Source of the DNA: Ashinkailepas kermadecensis
Taxonomy: Eukaryota; Arthropoda; Thecostraca; Neolepadidae
DNA: 64,000 nucleotides
Direction of reading: 5' to 3'
Assembly: GCA_034440615.1 (NCBI GenBank)
Contig: JAOTOM010003674.1
Span: 111,903-175,902 of the forward strand
In this document: positions 10,609-22,400 of the stretch, piece after piece
Layout: each line of letters starts with the position of its first letter
Numbering within the stretch: position 1 is the first letter of the stretch
Translations under genes and position numbers: made by a program
The notes under the pieces: generated by a model
Databases searched by the model: none
What the model was told of the DNA's origin: nothing
The model's input: only the letters and a program-made list of their open reading frames with translations

Positions 10609-12091
10609 TTGCAGGTAGGTATATTCATTGCTATCTTGGTAGGTGCATGCTTACATCTGTGCTGGATAATGAAGTGCAAGATGCGAAGAAGCATATGTGA
10701 CATAGGAAAAACTGTGGATCAAGTATTGTGATGATACATGGAACTATCACAAATCATATGCCATAAAGTTATGGTAAATTTGCAGTTTAGATTATTTTTT
10801 GATTTCTTGGAACTTCCTTTTCCAATGCAATGTTTGTGAATGTGCTGAACATGATGTGACCACTTATTTCCTCTGCAAATGCATACTTTTCAGTTGGGAG
10901 GCAAAATAACACTCAAAAAGGACTTGGAGATTGGTAATATAATACGAAAGCAATGTACAAATATGTAAAAATGTAACCTAGTGGTCTTGTCATGGTCACC
11001 TTAAACTGCAATAATGCCAAAGTTATTTGAAGTTTGTAAATGACAAAGCAATACAAGCAGAGTGGGAAACTTACTTTCCGAGTTGGGAGTCGGAGTGTAT
11101 ACCGATTTCTTCAGTACATTTTCATGGACATTATTTTTATGCATGGAATCTGTTTACCAGTAACCAACCAGAAAAACCTAAATCAGTACCTAGATAATAT
11201 GCATAAGTAATATCATTATCATTTTTGGTAAAATCAAGTGTCAAAACATAGGAACAAAGAAGTGAACAATGGATGGCACTGCCCAGCGGTGACTCGTAAT
11301 AATCAGCAATGTTTTGTTTCTCATAACTCACAAGAGCAATGCGCTTTTCTTTCACTTTTGGTCTCAGTACAAGGCTAGCCATATGAAAAACAAACAAAAA
11401 TACTTCACCCTCAGCTCAGAGTGCCTACCTACGCAGCCAATTTCCCACGTAACACGAACGCAACTCCGCTACCGCACACTCCACAGTTGGATGTGATCAA
11501 AGCAAAGGATCAGTCAAGGTCTTGTGTTTGCAGTATGACACTGTTAACCACGTGTTCAAAGTTGCTAATGGTTATGATGTCATAAAAAAATACCTTGCAT
11601 TGATTGGTTGACAGACAGATTTTGGAACAGAAAATGCTCACTCATCTAATTCTGATCGGTGGCCTCCGGGAATCCGGAGAACGTCTCTTAAAACTGTCAA
11701 ACTTTCCCACTATATGGGTGGCAGGAACACAGGTTTTCAGAGATGCGGCTCCAAAGCCGGATAACTGTACTCAGTGTGCATGTGCATCATCTTGCAAGTT
11801 GATGTTGGCACTTTGTTGTTGGAAATTCTGGTGGTTGAGATTGATTGAGTGTGAGGCTGTGGTCCAGCTGCTGACTGCTACAAAAAGTGGTTAGTTTGAG
11901 TGGTGATCATAAGTGGAATAACCAGCGTTTTTTGGGTGTCGTTCTGTGTTTTTATTGATATCTTTGTTCCCAAATTTGTGTCAGAGTACATGTGAAGCCC
12001 ATCCTATCCAGTATGAACCCGAAGTGCAAAAATGTTTTCAGTGATAGAATCTCTTAGGAAGTGCCTTAATTCCCGCCCTGAATACAAGGAA
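10609..12091. other. Non-coding stretch
   Basis: No convincing gene. A ~55-bp piece near 11003-11056 ('cttaaactgcaataatgccaaag') recurs near 12411-12468, which shows a small family of local duplications. Reading frames here are short and lack splice or domain support. Confidence 0.45.
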
Positions 12092-12222
12092 TTATTGTCT
12101 GCTCTGTTTTCTTTTTGGTGAATCATCTTCTATTCTTTGTGACTTAAAATGGCATCTTGAAAATGATTTGAAGTCTCCACCAATTCTCTATTGATGAGCA
12201 TCATCCTTTCCCATATTTAACC
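12092..12222. repeat. Local direct repeat, copy 1 of 2
   Basis: About 130 bp, containing 'gaatcatcttctattctttg' and 'ccaattctctattgatgagc', is repeated at 12470-12602 in the same orientation with roughly 10 percent divergence. Function is unknown; it is non-coding. Confidence 0.65.
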
Positions 12223-12469
12223 TAACCTTGCCTGTTTTTGAATAAAAAAAACAATAATTTTTTTTTCTCAAAGACAAAAGTTTGATAATTTGTCTAACAT
12301 ACAACAAATGCTTAACCTAATCTAACTTAACCAAACCTAACCCATTTGTTTGCTTCATTAGGGAAAATGTGTGTAGAACTTGTCATGGACTTAAATTGAA
12401 GTCATAGAACTTAAACTGCAATAATACCAAAGTTACTTGAAGTTGGTGAATGACAAAGCAATGCAACAA

Positions 12470-12602
12470 ATTATTTTCTGCTCTCAGTTTTCCTTTTGAT
12501 GAATCACCTTCTATTCTTTGTCACTTAACATGGCATCTTGGAAATGATTCGAAGTTGCCACCAATTCTCTATTGATGAGCATCATCCTTTCCCATATTTA
12601 AT
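12470..12602. repeat. Local direct repeat, copy 2 of 2
   Basis: The second copy of the 130-bp unit at 12092-12222. It is preceded by the diverged copy of the 11003-11056 segment, so a longer block seems to have been copied piecemeal. Confidence 0.65.
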
Positions 12603-12731
12603 TGATAATGCGGAATGAGTGGACATTGGGGATATGTGCAATTTTTCAGCCAAATGTTACCCTCTCAGATGAGAAGGGTGTGCACTGATGCATTCCCTGC
12701 TCAGCATTTTTATTTTACCAAAGGCATCTTG

Positions 12732-12792
12732 GATGCTGTATGACCAATGCAGTCCATGCACCCCTAAGCCCAAATAACCAACCAACCAACCA
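12732..12792 (+). repeat. Dispersed short repeat, copy 2
   Basis: Reads 'gatgctgtatgaccaatgca', then 'agcccaaataacca', ending in three 'accaacc' units. It belongs to the five-copy family described at 201-254 and is in + orientation. Confidence 0.65.
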
Positions 12793-13287
12793 AAGGCATT
12801 GCTCAAGAAGTTTTCACATTGAAATCTCAATCATGCCTCCCCATGAAGCTTCCTGGATCAGCCCATGTACAAAGTCATGAAGAATGCAACATCCTGCCTT
12901 AGCATTGCTAACAAGCCAGTTTGCAAAGTATGACACTTTTGGCAAGATCTTGTTGGTGAGGGGTGGGCTGTCAGCAGTGGGTCTGGTGCAGTGATTGGTG
13001 TGGAGATGGGTACCTGGTGCAGGTGGGCTGATAATCTGATTCACACATGACTTCAGTCACAAGAAGAAGAAAATCACAATTAAAGAAAACTGCAAAAGTA
13101 AACATATTGAACCACATTTGTCTAGGTTGATTGCTTCCAAATTTCTTTATCTCACAATAAAAAAATTGAAATAGTGGGATGGGAAGTGTGCGAGGTTGTT
13201 GGTGCTTTAGTATGTCATATGCATACTTTTGTTTTGATTTCATGTAAAATGTGATCATGTACACAAGGTGCTTGCCATAAGCCTCTG

Positions 13288-13340
13288 GGCACCAAATGAT
13301 CCTGTGGTTGGCATGCCCTTAAACCCAAATAATCAATCAA
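13288..13340 (+). repeat. Dispersed short repeat, copy 3 (diverged)
   Basis: Shares the order 'ggcaccaaatgatc', 'ggcatgccc', 'aaacccaaataatcaatca' with the family, but it is the most diverged copy. The A/C-rich tail is the best conserved part. Confidence 0.45.
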
Positions 13341-13731
13341 TTGCTTTAAGCCTCATGATTTTCTTACCTCATATTTTGTTTGCATCTAGTGCATATATTC
13401 AATCTCCCTCGTTCTGATATTTGCCCTCCTGGTGCTTTTCTGTGCATATTTTTCCATGGCTGATGTGCCTCTGAGCTGCTTGACATACTTTGCAGTCTGG
13501 CCAACAAGATATATAATGTGCCAGGGGTGTTTATTTCTGAAAATTGTTGCAGGGCACAATACATGGAGACAAAAGGGTTGGCCAAAATGGATTGGGGGCA
13601 ACTCCATAAGGTCCCATGTTAAAAGTTTGAATTATTGGGGGAGGGCAAGGTCAACATTGAGGGGCACTTCCTCCTGAAAAGTATGCAAAGCAACACCCAT
13701 GTAATCTGCTCAAGGCCACGTGGTAAAAACA

Positions 13732-13900
13732 GATCACCTAGGCAGCCAAGAATCTACCAGGCTGATGCCCCACAGCTTGTATCATATAACAGAAGTGCAA
13801 TGATCTTAACCACAGATGAAGCACCCTACAAATATTCTGCATGTCTGGGATAAAAGCTGTAGGGCATCAGTCTGGTAGATTCTTGGTTGCCTGGGTGATC
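13732..13900. repeat. Hairpin with 47-bp inverted arms
   Basis: The arms 13732-13778 and 13854-13900 are inverted complements with only about four mismatches, separated by 75 bp. They start and end with GATCACC/GGTGATC. A fold-back of this size is typical of a miniature inverted-repeat element. A structured RNA is possible but there is no other support for it. No target duplication is evident. Confidence 0.65.
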
Positions 13901-15077
13901 TCAAAGGCACATTGGGTTGAATCTATTCGATAGGCCATGCATTCTCAGATTCTTTGCTGTCCAGGCAGCCTGAATCATGCACTAATGCTGCTTGCTGGAT
14001 CCAAGGGAATGTTTTTTTGATCATGGATACAGCATGAAACATCTCTCATTTTGGTCTGGCCATGTGTTTTGCATGGGGGAGTGGTGCCATGCATGTAATG
14101 CTGAGGAAGCAATTGGCTAATTTTGGAGTTTTCAAGGCAAGGCAGTGTGCCAAACATTAATTCTTAGGTTCATTATGATAGTCATTTCATGAACCCTGAA
14201 TTATGGTTGGGATTTTGGCGGGAAATTTTATGTCTTAATTTGACCTGTACTTTTTGTCTGGTGTGATGACCAGGACTAACTTGAGTTCTGGGATAGGGAT
14301 CATACATGCAGATGGTTAGCATATGGTTCCCTTGCTCACATCAGCATTTGCTTTGCCAAAAAGTGATAGTAATAAAGTTATAGGTTCATCAAGTATGAAG
14401 GCTTGACAAGAGGCACAGGTTCTTTTGAGCCTTCAATGGGAAGAGACCATAAGATGGGAAAGTGGTACTGAAGCACCCTATTATGTCCAATAGTACCATA
14501 TTTAAATTATAAGATGTGCAGTGGGGAGATATAATTTTAGTGGGTGAAGTGTGACTTATATAGGTGAGTCCTACATGTGTTATGCTGGACCTGCATGTGT
14601 GTTGCAATCATGCCTGTGCTACTCAACTCATGTGTTTGTTATATGAGATCAAGTGAACTGGACTACATGTGCTGGGTGGATTTTTCTTCAGAACTCAGGA
14701 TATAGTGTTGGTTAGGCTGCTTCAGTATCTTTTTGATAGTTTTATAGTAGTTTTGCTTTTTAAGCTCATTCCAGATGGACCCCTATGGATCTTATTGTGC
14801 TTTAAAACCTGATGACAATGACTATGATGTTATTGTATGAGCACTACATTCTACTGTACTCTGCTGCACCAATGCAGGTTGGAGAATGCATGATATGATA
14901 AACCAAAGAAGCCAGGACTTGGCAGGAATGTGGAATGTATAGCTTGTGAATATTGAATATGTTGGAGAGTTTAAAATACAAATGATAAAAGTTTGCAAAT
15001 ACATATTAGATGCCAAACATAAGCATCGACTGGTTGGTTTACAGGCCTTACATAGCATAACCCCACTGACCTGTGCA
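13901..15077. other. Non-coding stretch
   Basis: AT-rich, with scattered short frames only. No gene, RNA or clear repeat recognised. Confidence 0.45.
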
Positions 15078-15134
15078 ATTAGTTAGTTACTTGGGTTTAA
15101 AGGGCACATCGACTGCAATGGTCATATAGCGCTC
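15078..15134 (-). repeat. Dispersed short repeat, copy 4
   Basis: On the - strand it reads 'gagcgctatatgaccattgc', then 'tttaaacccaagtaacta'. This is one of the two best-preserved copies, together with 18411-18462, and is in the opposite orientation. Confidence 0.65.
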
Positions 15135-16150
15135 GGTTGACAGGTTGCATCATTTGCACTGACCTGAGCAAATGATGCACCAGCTATCTTAGGTCAACAG
15201 ACACATGAGGACCAGGTAGTCAGCTTGCCATAAAACATGAAAACATTACCAGTTAGGGTGATGCATTCTATCAGGTTGTGTCTGGTTGATCCTGATTATT
15301 TTTTAATGTTTATCAAATATATTTTCTGAACATAGTATAATATAGCCTAATCAAGCTTGTACCTTTTAAATAGGACATGACAAAGGTTACATCTGATTTT
15401 GGTTGATGCAATTATTGTTTATTACATGATCTATTTGGGTAGCATATGCTACACAAGTAATAAGGATGTTAAGTGCAATGGCATGATCACTCAGACACTG
15501 TCCTTCTCATATACATACATTTTGTGTTGAACATGTCATGATTTTTGCCAGCATCATTTTTGGGAGGTTACATAGTATGTGTTAAGAAAACGAATGCCAA
15601 ATATACAAATGAATCTTATATTAAAATTAAATTAATCTCATAAATTCAGAAGGAACTTGCCATGCACCTGTCTGGCCAAGCTTGCAACAACAGCGCTTGC
15701 TCTGCATCCACGAGGCACATATGCCACACACTGCACTCCCCACCGAGCAGCACATGCAGATGTGTCAAATGCAAGCAACTCGAATCAATTCGACTTCCGT
15801 GAATTTCACGCACAAGATGCACCAAAGCAGCTCAGTATTATCCAGGAACACTCTCTTGTATCCAAATATACTTGAGGACTAGGGTATATGCACATGTAAT
15901 TTTTGTTGTGTGTCATAGTTGCCTGGCCTTTAAATTGTTCTGTTTTGGACATTGACCACTTTACTATAATGTTGAAATATTTCAAGACGTTTGTGTTTTT
16001 GTCATCTTCAACTTGTATCTGTGGAGTGTTTAATGGTGCATAAATATGTGTGCAAGGTGCCAGTGTTGCCCTGATGAGGCGCTACTGCATTCCAGATATG
16101 TGACCGCGTTGAAGGCCGGATTTAGGCCGTGGTGCCGAGCCGTTTGCCAT
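15135..16150. other. Non-coding stretch
   Basis: Nothing recognisable as a gene. Two overlapping short frames near 15657-15882 lack any domain. Confidence 0.45.
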
Positions 16151-16170
16151 GGGCACCGACGTGATGCCCC

Positions 16171-16960
16171 AGGCACCGGGGCCCGCCGCCCAGCTATGTA
16201 GACTACAGCGGCGCATCACGGTCTTCAGGTCAGTCCAGCCACCGGGGCCCGCCGCCCAGCTCTGTAGACTACAGCGGCGCATCACGCTCTTCAGGTCAGT
16301 CCAGCCACCGGGGCCCGCCGCCCAGCTCTATACTACAGCGGCGCATCACGCTCTTCAGGTCAGTCCAGCCACCGGGGCCCGCCGCCCAGCTCTATACTAC
16401 AGCGGCGCATCACGCTCTTCAGGTCAGTCCAGCCACCGGGGCCCGCCGCCCAGCTATGTAGACTACAGCGGCGCATCACGCTCTTCAGGTCAGTCCAGCC
16501 ACCGGGGCTCGCCGCCCAGCTATGTAGACTACAGCGGCGCATCACGCTATTCAGGTCAGTCCAGCCACCGGGGCCCGCCGCCCAGCTATGTAGACTACAG
16601 CGGCGCATCACGCTCTTCAGGTCAGTCCAGCCACCGGGGCCCGCCGCCCAGCTATGTAGACTACAGCGGCGCATCACGCTCTTCAGGTCAGTACAGCCAC
16701 CGGGGCCCGCCGCCCAGCTCTGTAGACTACAGCGGCGCATCACGCTCTTCAGGTCAGTCCAGCCACCGGGGCCCGCCGCCCAGCTATGTAGACTACAGCG
16801 GCGCATCACGCTCTTCAGGTCAGTCCAGCCATCGGGGCCCGCCGCCCAGCTCTGTAGACTACAGCGGCGCATCACGCTCTTCAGGTCAGTCCAGCTACCG
16901 GGGCCCGCCGCCCAGCTCTATACTACAGCAGCACACCATGCTCTTCAGGTCAGTCCCAGC
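16171..16960. repeat. 66-bp GC-rich minisatellite, 12 copies
   Basis: Twelve copies of a 64-66-bp unit, recognisable by 'accggggcccgccgcccagc', begin near 16175, 16241, 16307, 16371, 16435, 16501, 16567, 16633, 16699, 16765, 16831 and 16897. Because 66 bp is 22 codons, the array stays open on both strands. On the + strand it would give the repeat 'HRGPPPSYVDYSGASRSSGQ'. Copies 3, 4 and the last lack two bases and shift the frame, which argues against selection for protein. Each unit contains 'ttcaggtcagt', a donor-like sequence. Copies are nearly identical, so the array is young. Confidence 0.85.
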
Positions 16961-17640
16961 CACCGGGCATCACCACTTAACTCTGCACAATCACCACCCT
17001 TTCACCGCCCACCACCTAGATTAAACAACGTCCGCTAAGTTGATCGCTGTTCCCCTGATCTATTCGCCTACATCCACCCATCCAGGTGAATCGGTATCCT
17101 TTCTGATCAGCTACTGCTCCTTCGGGTTAGTTTGTATCCTCTTGGGTTATTTGCTTTTCCTTCAGGTCAATTATCTCCACCCCCAAGTTATTTGCTGTTC
17201 TTCGGGGTCAGTGACAATCATGCTGGGCGCTCAGCTGCGTCCCAGTGAGCCATTTGTCACCGCCGGTCGTTGCACAGCTGTGCCAGACGTTTTTTTCAAA
17301 CAGTTGCCACTAAACTCGGGAAGCCGGTACCAATCAAGGCCATTTACGGTTCCTCTCACCCCACTCCCCCATATCCAGCGCAGTTTGTCTGGCACAGGTA
17401 TTCTTTGAGCCCAGGTGTTTTTTTTCTTCTATAGATAGTTTTCCCCAGGTGTTGACTGTTAAACAGCATGAGGGTTGTCAGTGTGTGATGCTGAATCCCG
17501 CTGTTCTCAGTCGTTTGCGCCAGTACAGCCGCAGCGCAATGCCGGCGATATTCTTTATTTTGTGTCGCTCACTTGCTGCTATGTAAAGGCACACAATGGT
17601 GGCTGGTCGCTGGGATCAATGTAGTTCCAATCTCTTACAG
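16961..17640. other. Region after the minisatellite
   Basis: Up to about 17220 there are scattered echoes of the array's 'cttcaggtcagt' motif ('cttcgggttagt', 'cttcaggtcaat', 'cttcggggtcagt'), suggesting an old decayed extension of it. No gene seen. Confidence 0.4.
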
Positions 17641-17812
17641 TTGGGGTCAATGCGTGTCCCATCCATGCATCTCTGGCTGTTCGGATCAGTGCAGGTCCCA
17701 TCAATACACCTCTTACCATTCGGATCAGTGCAGGTCCTATATATACACCTCTGACCGTTCGGGTCGGCGCGGTTCCCATCTACGCGTCTCGGCTGCCATA
17801 TATATGCATATC
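17641..17812. repeat. ~39-bp minisatellite, four copies
   Basis: Four imperfect units share 'ttcggatcagtgcaggtccc' and 'atacacctct'. On the - strand the unit is 13 codons long and reads as a Cys-rich peptide with the pattern C-x-D-P-N-x-x-R-C-x-x-G-T. No start, splice site or larger domain supports translation. Confidence 0.65.
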
Positions 17813-18774
17813 CAGCTGTTGAGGCAATGCTAAAAATATCCACATTTTGGTTTAAAAATGGTGCTCAGCTTGGAATAAGTTTCCACTCCCTACTTCAAAT
17901 ATCATTAATAAATTTTCACTCGCACTGTTTTGTCCACATATTTTGTGTATCGATAAATGTGGAGAATTAATCCATTACTTTGAATCTCTAATGTAGGTCA
18001 GTATTTTCACCATTGCGCTTAGAGCACACTATATCTTCACTAGAAAACCATTGTTCGTGCAGACCTGCATTTGTTTTTTCCCCTTATTTCAATACTTCAC
18101 TCTTACGTTACCCTGTCGAGAACAATTTTTTACTCTTACACCCAAGCTCAAAATTGGTTTTGAAAACACCGCGTTGGGTTTATCTTCATCTTTGCAATTC
18201 GGGGAGGTTCGAAAGCATGCTAATCAACTCTCCCACGTATATGTGGCATGAATAGCACCTCTTAGGCGAATTGCACATCTAAGCACTTCGACGATTGATG
18301 TATACACCGGCGTAGTTCGTAACGAATACACGCGTAAGGATAACTCGGTTCTTACCTGGCTTTCTGATTTCACCTCCCCCCCTCCCCAGCTTTCTACCAG
18401 TCGCTTGGGGGCGCTATATGACCAACGCAGTCGATGCGTCCATAAACCCAAATAACCAACTACCAGCCGCTTGAGCTGCAAATTATGCTCGAAGGGGTGA
18501 CATCGTACATTTAGGCGATGCGTCACGCAATTTCGGCCGCTGCGACAGCTAAAAAAAACTTGTGCTTCCTTGCCCGTAAATCAGTAGGTCACTCAATTTT
18601 CAGCGATTAGTTTTACCGCGGTTTCGATGATGATAGTGCATCGACACCGTGTTGACTGCTTGCCTTGGCGCTATGCTCACCTCTAAAGATTTATCCAAAA
18701 TAAATGCAAGGTGACAAATGCACTAGCAGCGCGAGTATATCGCTGACCCATGACCTATGAACAGTTTGGCTGAG
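17813..18774. other. Non-coding stretch
   Basis: AT-rich sequence with one dispersed repeat copy (18411-18462). No gene recognised. Confidence 0.45.
18411..18462 (+). repeat. Dispersed short repeat, copy 5
   Basis: Begins 'gcgctatatgaccaacgcag' and ends 'aaacccaaataaccaac'. Together with 15078-15134 it defines the family consensus. Confidence 0.65.
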
Positions 18775-19264
18775 GTTTTCCGGACCGTTTCCGCATACAG
18801 CGCGTTGTCTCGTAACTTACATCATATTGTGTCGGTACATGCAGCACGTTGTCTCATAACCAACATCATATTGTGTTGGTACATGCAGCACGTTGTTTCG
18901 TAACCTGCAACATATTGTGTTGGTTCATGCAGCACGATGTATCGCAACCTACATAATATTATGTCGGTACACGTAGCACGCTGTCTCGTAACCTGCAACA
19001 TATTGTGTTTGCACCTCCAGCATGTTGTCTCGTAGCCTACAGCATATTATGTCGGTACCTCTAGCATTTTGTCTCGAGCCCAAAGCGCATCGTGTCTGTA
19101 CCCACAGGAAGCATGGTGTCTGAACCTACATATCATTGTGTCGGTATCCACAGGAAGCATGTCTCGACCCCATAGCTCATTTTGTCGGTACCCGCAGGAA
19201 GCACGGTGTCGGTACCCCTAGCATGTTGTCTCGAACCCACAGCTCATTGCGTCGGTACCCACAG
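18775..19264 (+). repeat. ~55-60-bp tandem array ending at a mam splice acceptor
   Basis: About eight diverged units alternate 'gttgtctcgtaacc', 'cat(a/c)ttgtgtcggtac' and 'gcagcac' or 'ccacaggaagca'. The later units contain 'ggtacccacagg', and the array's final unit is the real 3' splice site: 'cggtacccacag' precedes the mam exon starting at 19265. The intron end has therefore been amplified, or the acceptor lies inside a satellite unit. Several earlier units offer decoy AG sites. Confidence 0.75.
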
Positions 19265-19427
19265 GACGCATCACGACTCTAACCTGGTGCGGTACGACGC
19301 CGCCGAGACGTCTCTGGCCGAGCACTCCCAGCAGGAGAGCAGCAAACTCAGGGAAAAGCTGGCCAACACCAAGGGGAAAAAGAAGCGGCCCGAACAGCGC
19401 AAAGATAATGCCTTCGCTCAAGTGCAG
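19265..19427 (+). CDS. mam: Mastermind, exon with second half of the Notch/CSL-binding helix
   Basis: This 163-nt exon starts after 'cccacag' and ends before 'gtatgc', and is open throughout in the used frame. The first base completes an Arg codon from the previous exon, and 54 whole codons follow, ending Val-Gln in phase 0. The peptide begins T-H-H-D-S-N-L-V-R-Y-D and continues with 'QQESSKLREKLANTKGKKKR'. It lines up without gaps with the second half of the Mastermind/MAML N-terminal domain, which has Arg-Tyr-Glu at the same place and the same basic tail. In the family this bent helix binds the Notch intracellular domain-CSL surface and turns the complex into an activator. The exon with the first half ('LRRRIE' type) was not found, so it probably lies left of the window. 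The assignment rests on this alignment plus the downstream Gln-rich exons. Confidence 0.8.
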
Positions 19428-22400
19428 GTATGCTGGCCAATATGCTGATAAGCCCATTCCGCTTCTGGGCTGTTCACTCCTCTGATTGTTAGGAGCCCTT
19501 TTTTCTCGCTGGCACTTAAGCTCGATTAGAGGTAACAAACAGGTTTCTTGTCAGTTCCTTCACATAGGAGCATCATTTTAGATTAGCAGGCAAAAATGTA
19601 GTTTGGAGTCGAACAGCGATGTGCAGAGATAATATTACAGAGTGTTTATGTTACCTTGATGCACTTGGTACTAGCGTACTCAAATCACTCACCGCTGCCA
19701 GTTCCACCTGGAACAAACGCCTCGCATTTGTTTCATAATGTAACGTTACCAGTATCATCTGGGTCAAACGCCGCGCGTTGTTTCATTTTGGAAAGTGGCA
19801 GACAAGTTAGCAATTTCTAATGGACAGCAATCTGGGAACAATGAACTTTGTCCTGGTGATTGGACCTCATCTTGTGGATCCGATACAACGAGGAGACCTC
19901 TGGTGACATGCACATAGGCTGTACCTTACTGTCCCACACAAATTGGTACCAGGGTGTCGGTGTGGAAAATTATTGGCGAATAAATAGTGAAATAATGGAC
20001 AATTCTGGTGAGAATTGACAAGTAGTGTCCCTGAATGTAAGTCGCTTTCTGAACCAATTGTTAATGACATCTGTATCATGCTTTTTCGTCATCGTTTTGC
20101 TTTTACTTGTTGGTATGCTTGACAGTGCCATGCAGACTATCCGAGATTCTGGGGTCTATAACCTCCATCTGGGCTGGAAATTACTCCACATACTTATGCA
20201 ATATTTCAGTCGCTTACATAATTACCTTTCATCTGAGGTACATTGGAAATTCACACAAGGATAATCAAAGGTAGTACCACAAAAGAGGAAAGGACATTAC
20301 CATTATCGTGTTGATATTGCCAGGGACAAGGGGCAAACCAGCTTTGGATAAGTGTGGTTTCCACAAAATTTGAGGGAAAAATACAGCTTTGTAGCGATGA
20401 TTGCATTCTCCCAGAAAATTGATCCTGGCTGTGCACTTGAGCAGCGAGAGCGGGAGCCAGAGCTTAGCCTCCCGGACGTATGATATGTTCTATGTGGGAC
20501 CGAGACGAGCCAGCCAATACACGGGGCATTATATCAAGGAGCGTACCAACCACGGTCGAAGCCTGTGCCACTCTGCAACAGGATGACCCTGCCTGGAAAC
20601 AGTTCCTAGTGATCAGGAGTATAACCTACCATGTATCAAGAATACTATCGGGTGGTTCGAGCTCCCGCAATACTTTCCACCTTTAGTCGTTGGGCCCATG
20701 GACGCACAACAGATCAAATTGGGCTTGACTCTGCTTATGAGCCCTCCCCTCCATATACGTCGCCACGGGGTGCAACGTGGAAATTTACCCCTGAAGTAAT
20801 AATATTGTAGATTGAATCCGACAAATTTTCCATTTGGGGGAAAGCAGTACATATTTGGAGAACATTTTTATTTACTAAACCGAACCTCAAGTTTCTTCTT
20901 GGAACGTCAAAAAATTCGGGGACGCGGGGACCCCCTCCCCCCACTTCACATAATAGTTTATCAAAGCTCCATCCATGATGAGGATGCGAGCCATGCTTCA
21001 CAGGCACCGCAAAAGAAGTCTGGTTGCACTACAGTGAAAAAAATTCACCATTTTGCATGGAAAATCACAGTTAATGAAAGTTTTAGGTTTTCATCCTTGG
21101 TGATGACTTTCATCTTTTCATAAACATATTACAAACACAGATGGTCGTTGTTGTGATGGAACTAAAGTGCATGTTTGCAATGTTTTCATCCTTGTCTTTT
21201 GTTTTTCCAGCAGGTATCAATAGTCTCACTCTCAGGTGAATATAGAATGAGCTTTGAGACAAATGCATATCATCACAAAACCTAATGGACCTGTAGTGAA
21301 GATGTTCATGGCAGGCTGAAAATTATTGTATAATGAACTAGATGTGTCTATATTCATGAAGCTAGGCATGAAATTCACAGTGTATCCTCGCAATGTAGAG
21401 GATTATATAGCATCATGAACATAAGTGCAGCAATCTATGAATAAGCATGAATCCATGAAATACAAACTCATACCATGCATCTTTTTAAAAAAAAACCATG
21501 TGAAGCTGTAGCATAACCAGAAATAAGTGTGTCGGCCGAGCTGACACACTTAAGGGCTGAATCATGACATTGGCCAAACCCAAGTAATTGTCAGCTAATG
21601 CAGGGGGGATTTGGAGCAAGGGGGTGGGGGCATCACCAGCCTAGATAGCCTGATTTGAACTAAAATTATCCTTTATTCATGCTCTTCAGAAAAACAGGGA
21701 ACATTTTATTTGAAGAAAAAGTATTGTTTTAAACTAGAGCTTGCACCTAAACCATACAAATCAGGTATTTTTCGTCAGCGATTTATTAAATCTTACACAA
21801 CCCAAGCTGACTGACAACGAGCTGGCTGGATCCACCCATGAGCTGAACCCTTAACAGCGTTAAATCTCATGACGGAGTAGTATCTCAGCACTGATTACAG
21901 GCAAAGAATGCAGGTATATAAATCAACATTAATAAATACAGAAATGCCCAAACCTCGATCCTTACGAGCGCTCAGCTTTGTTTTTCGAAGTCTTGTGTGC
22001 GCCACAATTGTAGGCATGTATTTTGAAGAAAAATATACTTGATAAAATGTTCCTATATTAATATATCATTCTCTTCAGATGTAAGCAGATAAATAAAGAT
22101 AGAATTGTTTCTTCATTTATCTTAACCTTACATTAATAAATTTCACAAATACTGCAAATATTAGCAAACATTGTTTATCAAGAACATGGGATGAAAATTT
22201 CATCCTTAGGCTGGCACATTCCAGGAGGATGAAAAACACATGAAAATACAGGTGAATTTGTGGATGAATACTGGCGAGCATGATGGATAAATCAAAGATC
22301 AAAGCAAATATTTCCACGTCTCATCATTTTCTACACGTTATAAAAGGACAATAACGCTCTGCCGCGCGCGGTACAAGGAATTATTCGTATGTCCATCTGT

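Noticed and set aside
16360..16875. 171-codon - strand frame with 22-residue repeats
   Set aside because: It arises because the 66-bp minisatellite unit is a multiple of three. The + strand copy is just as open, and 2-bp deletions in some units break phase.
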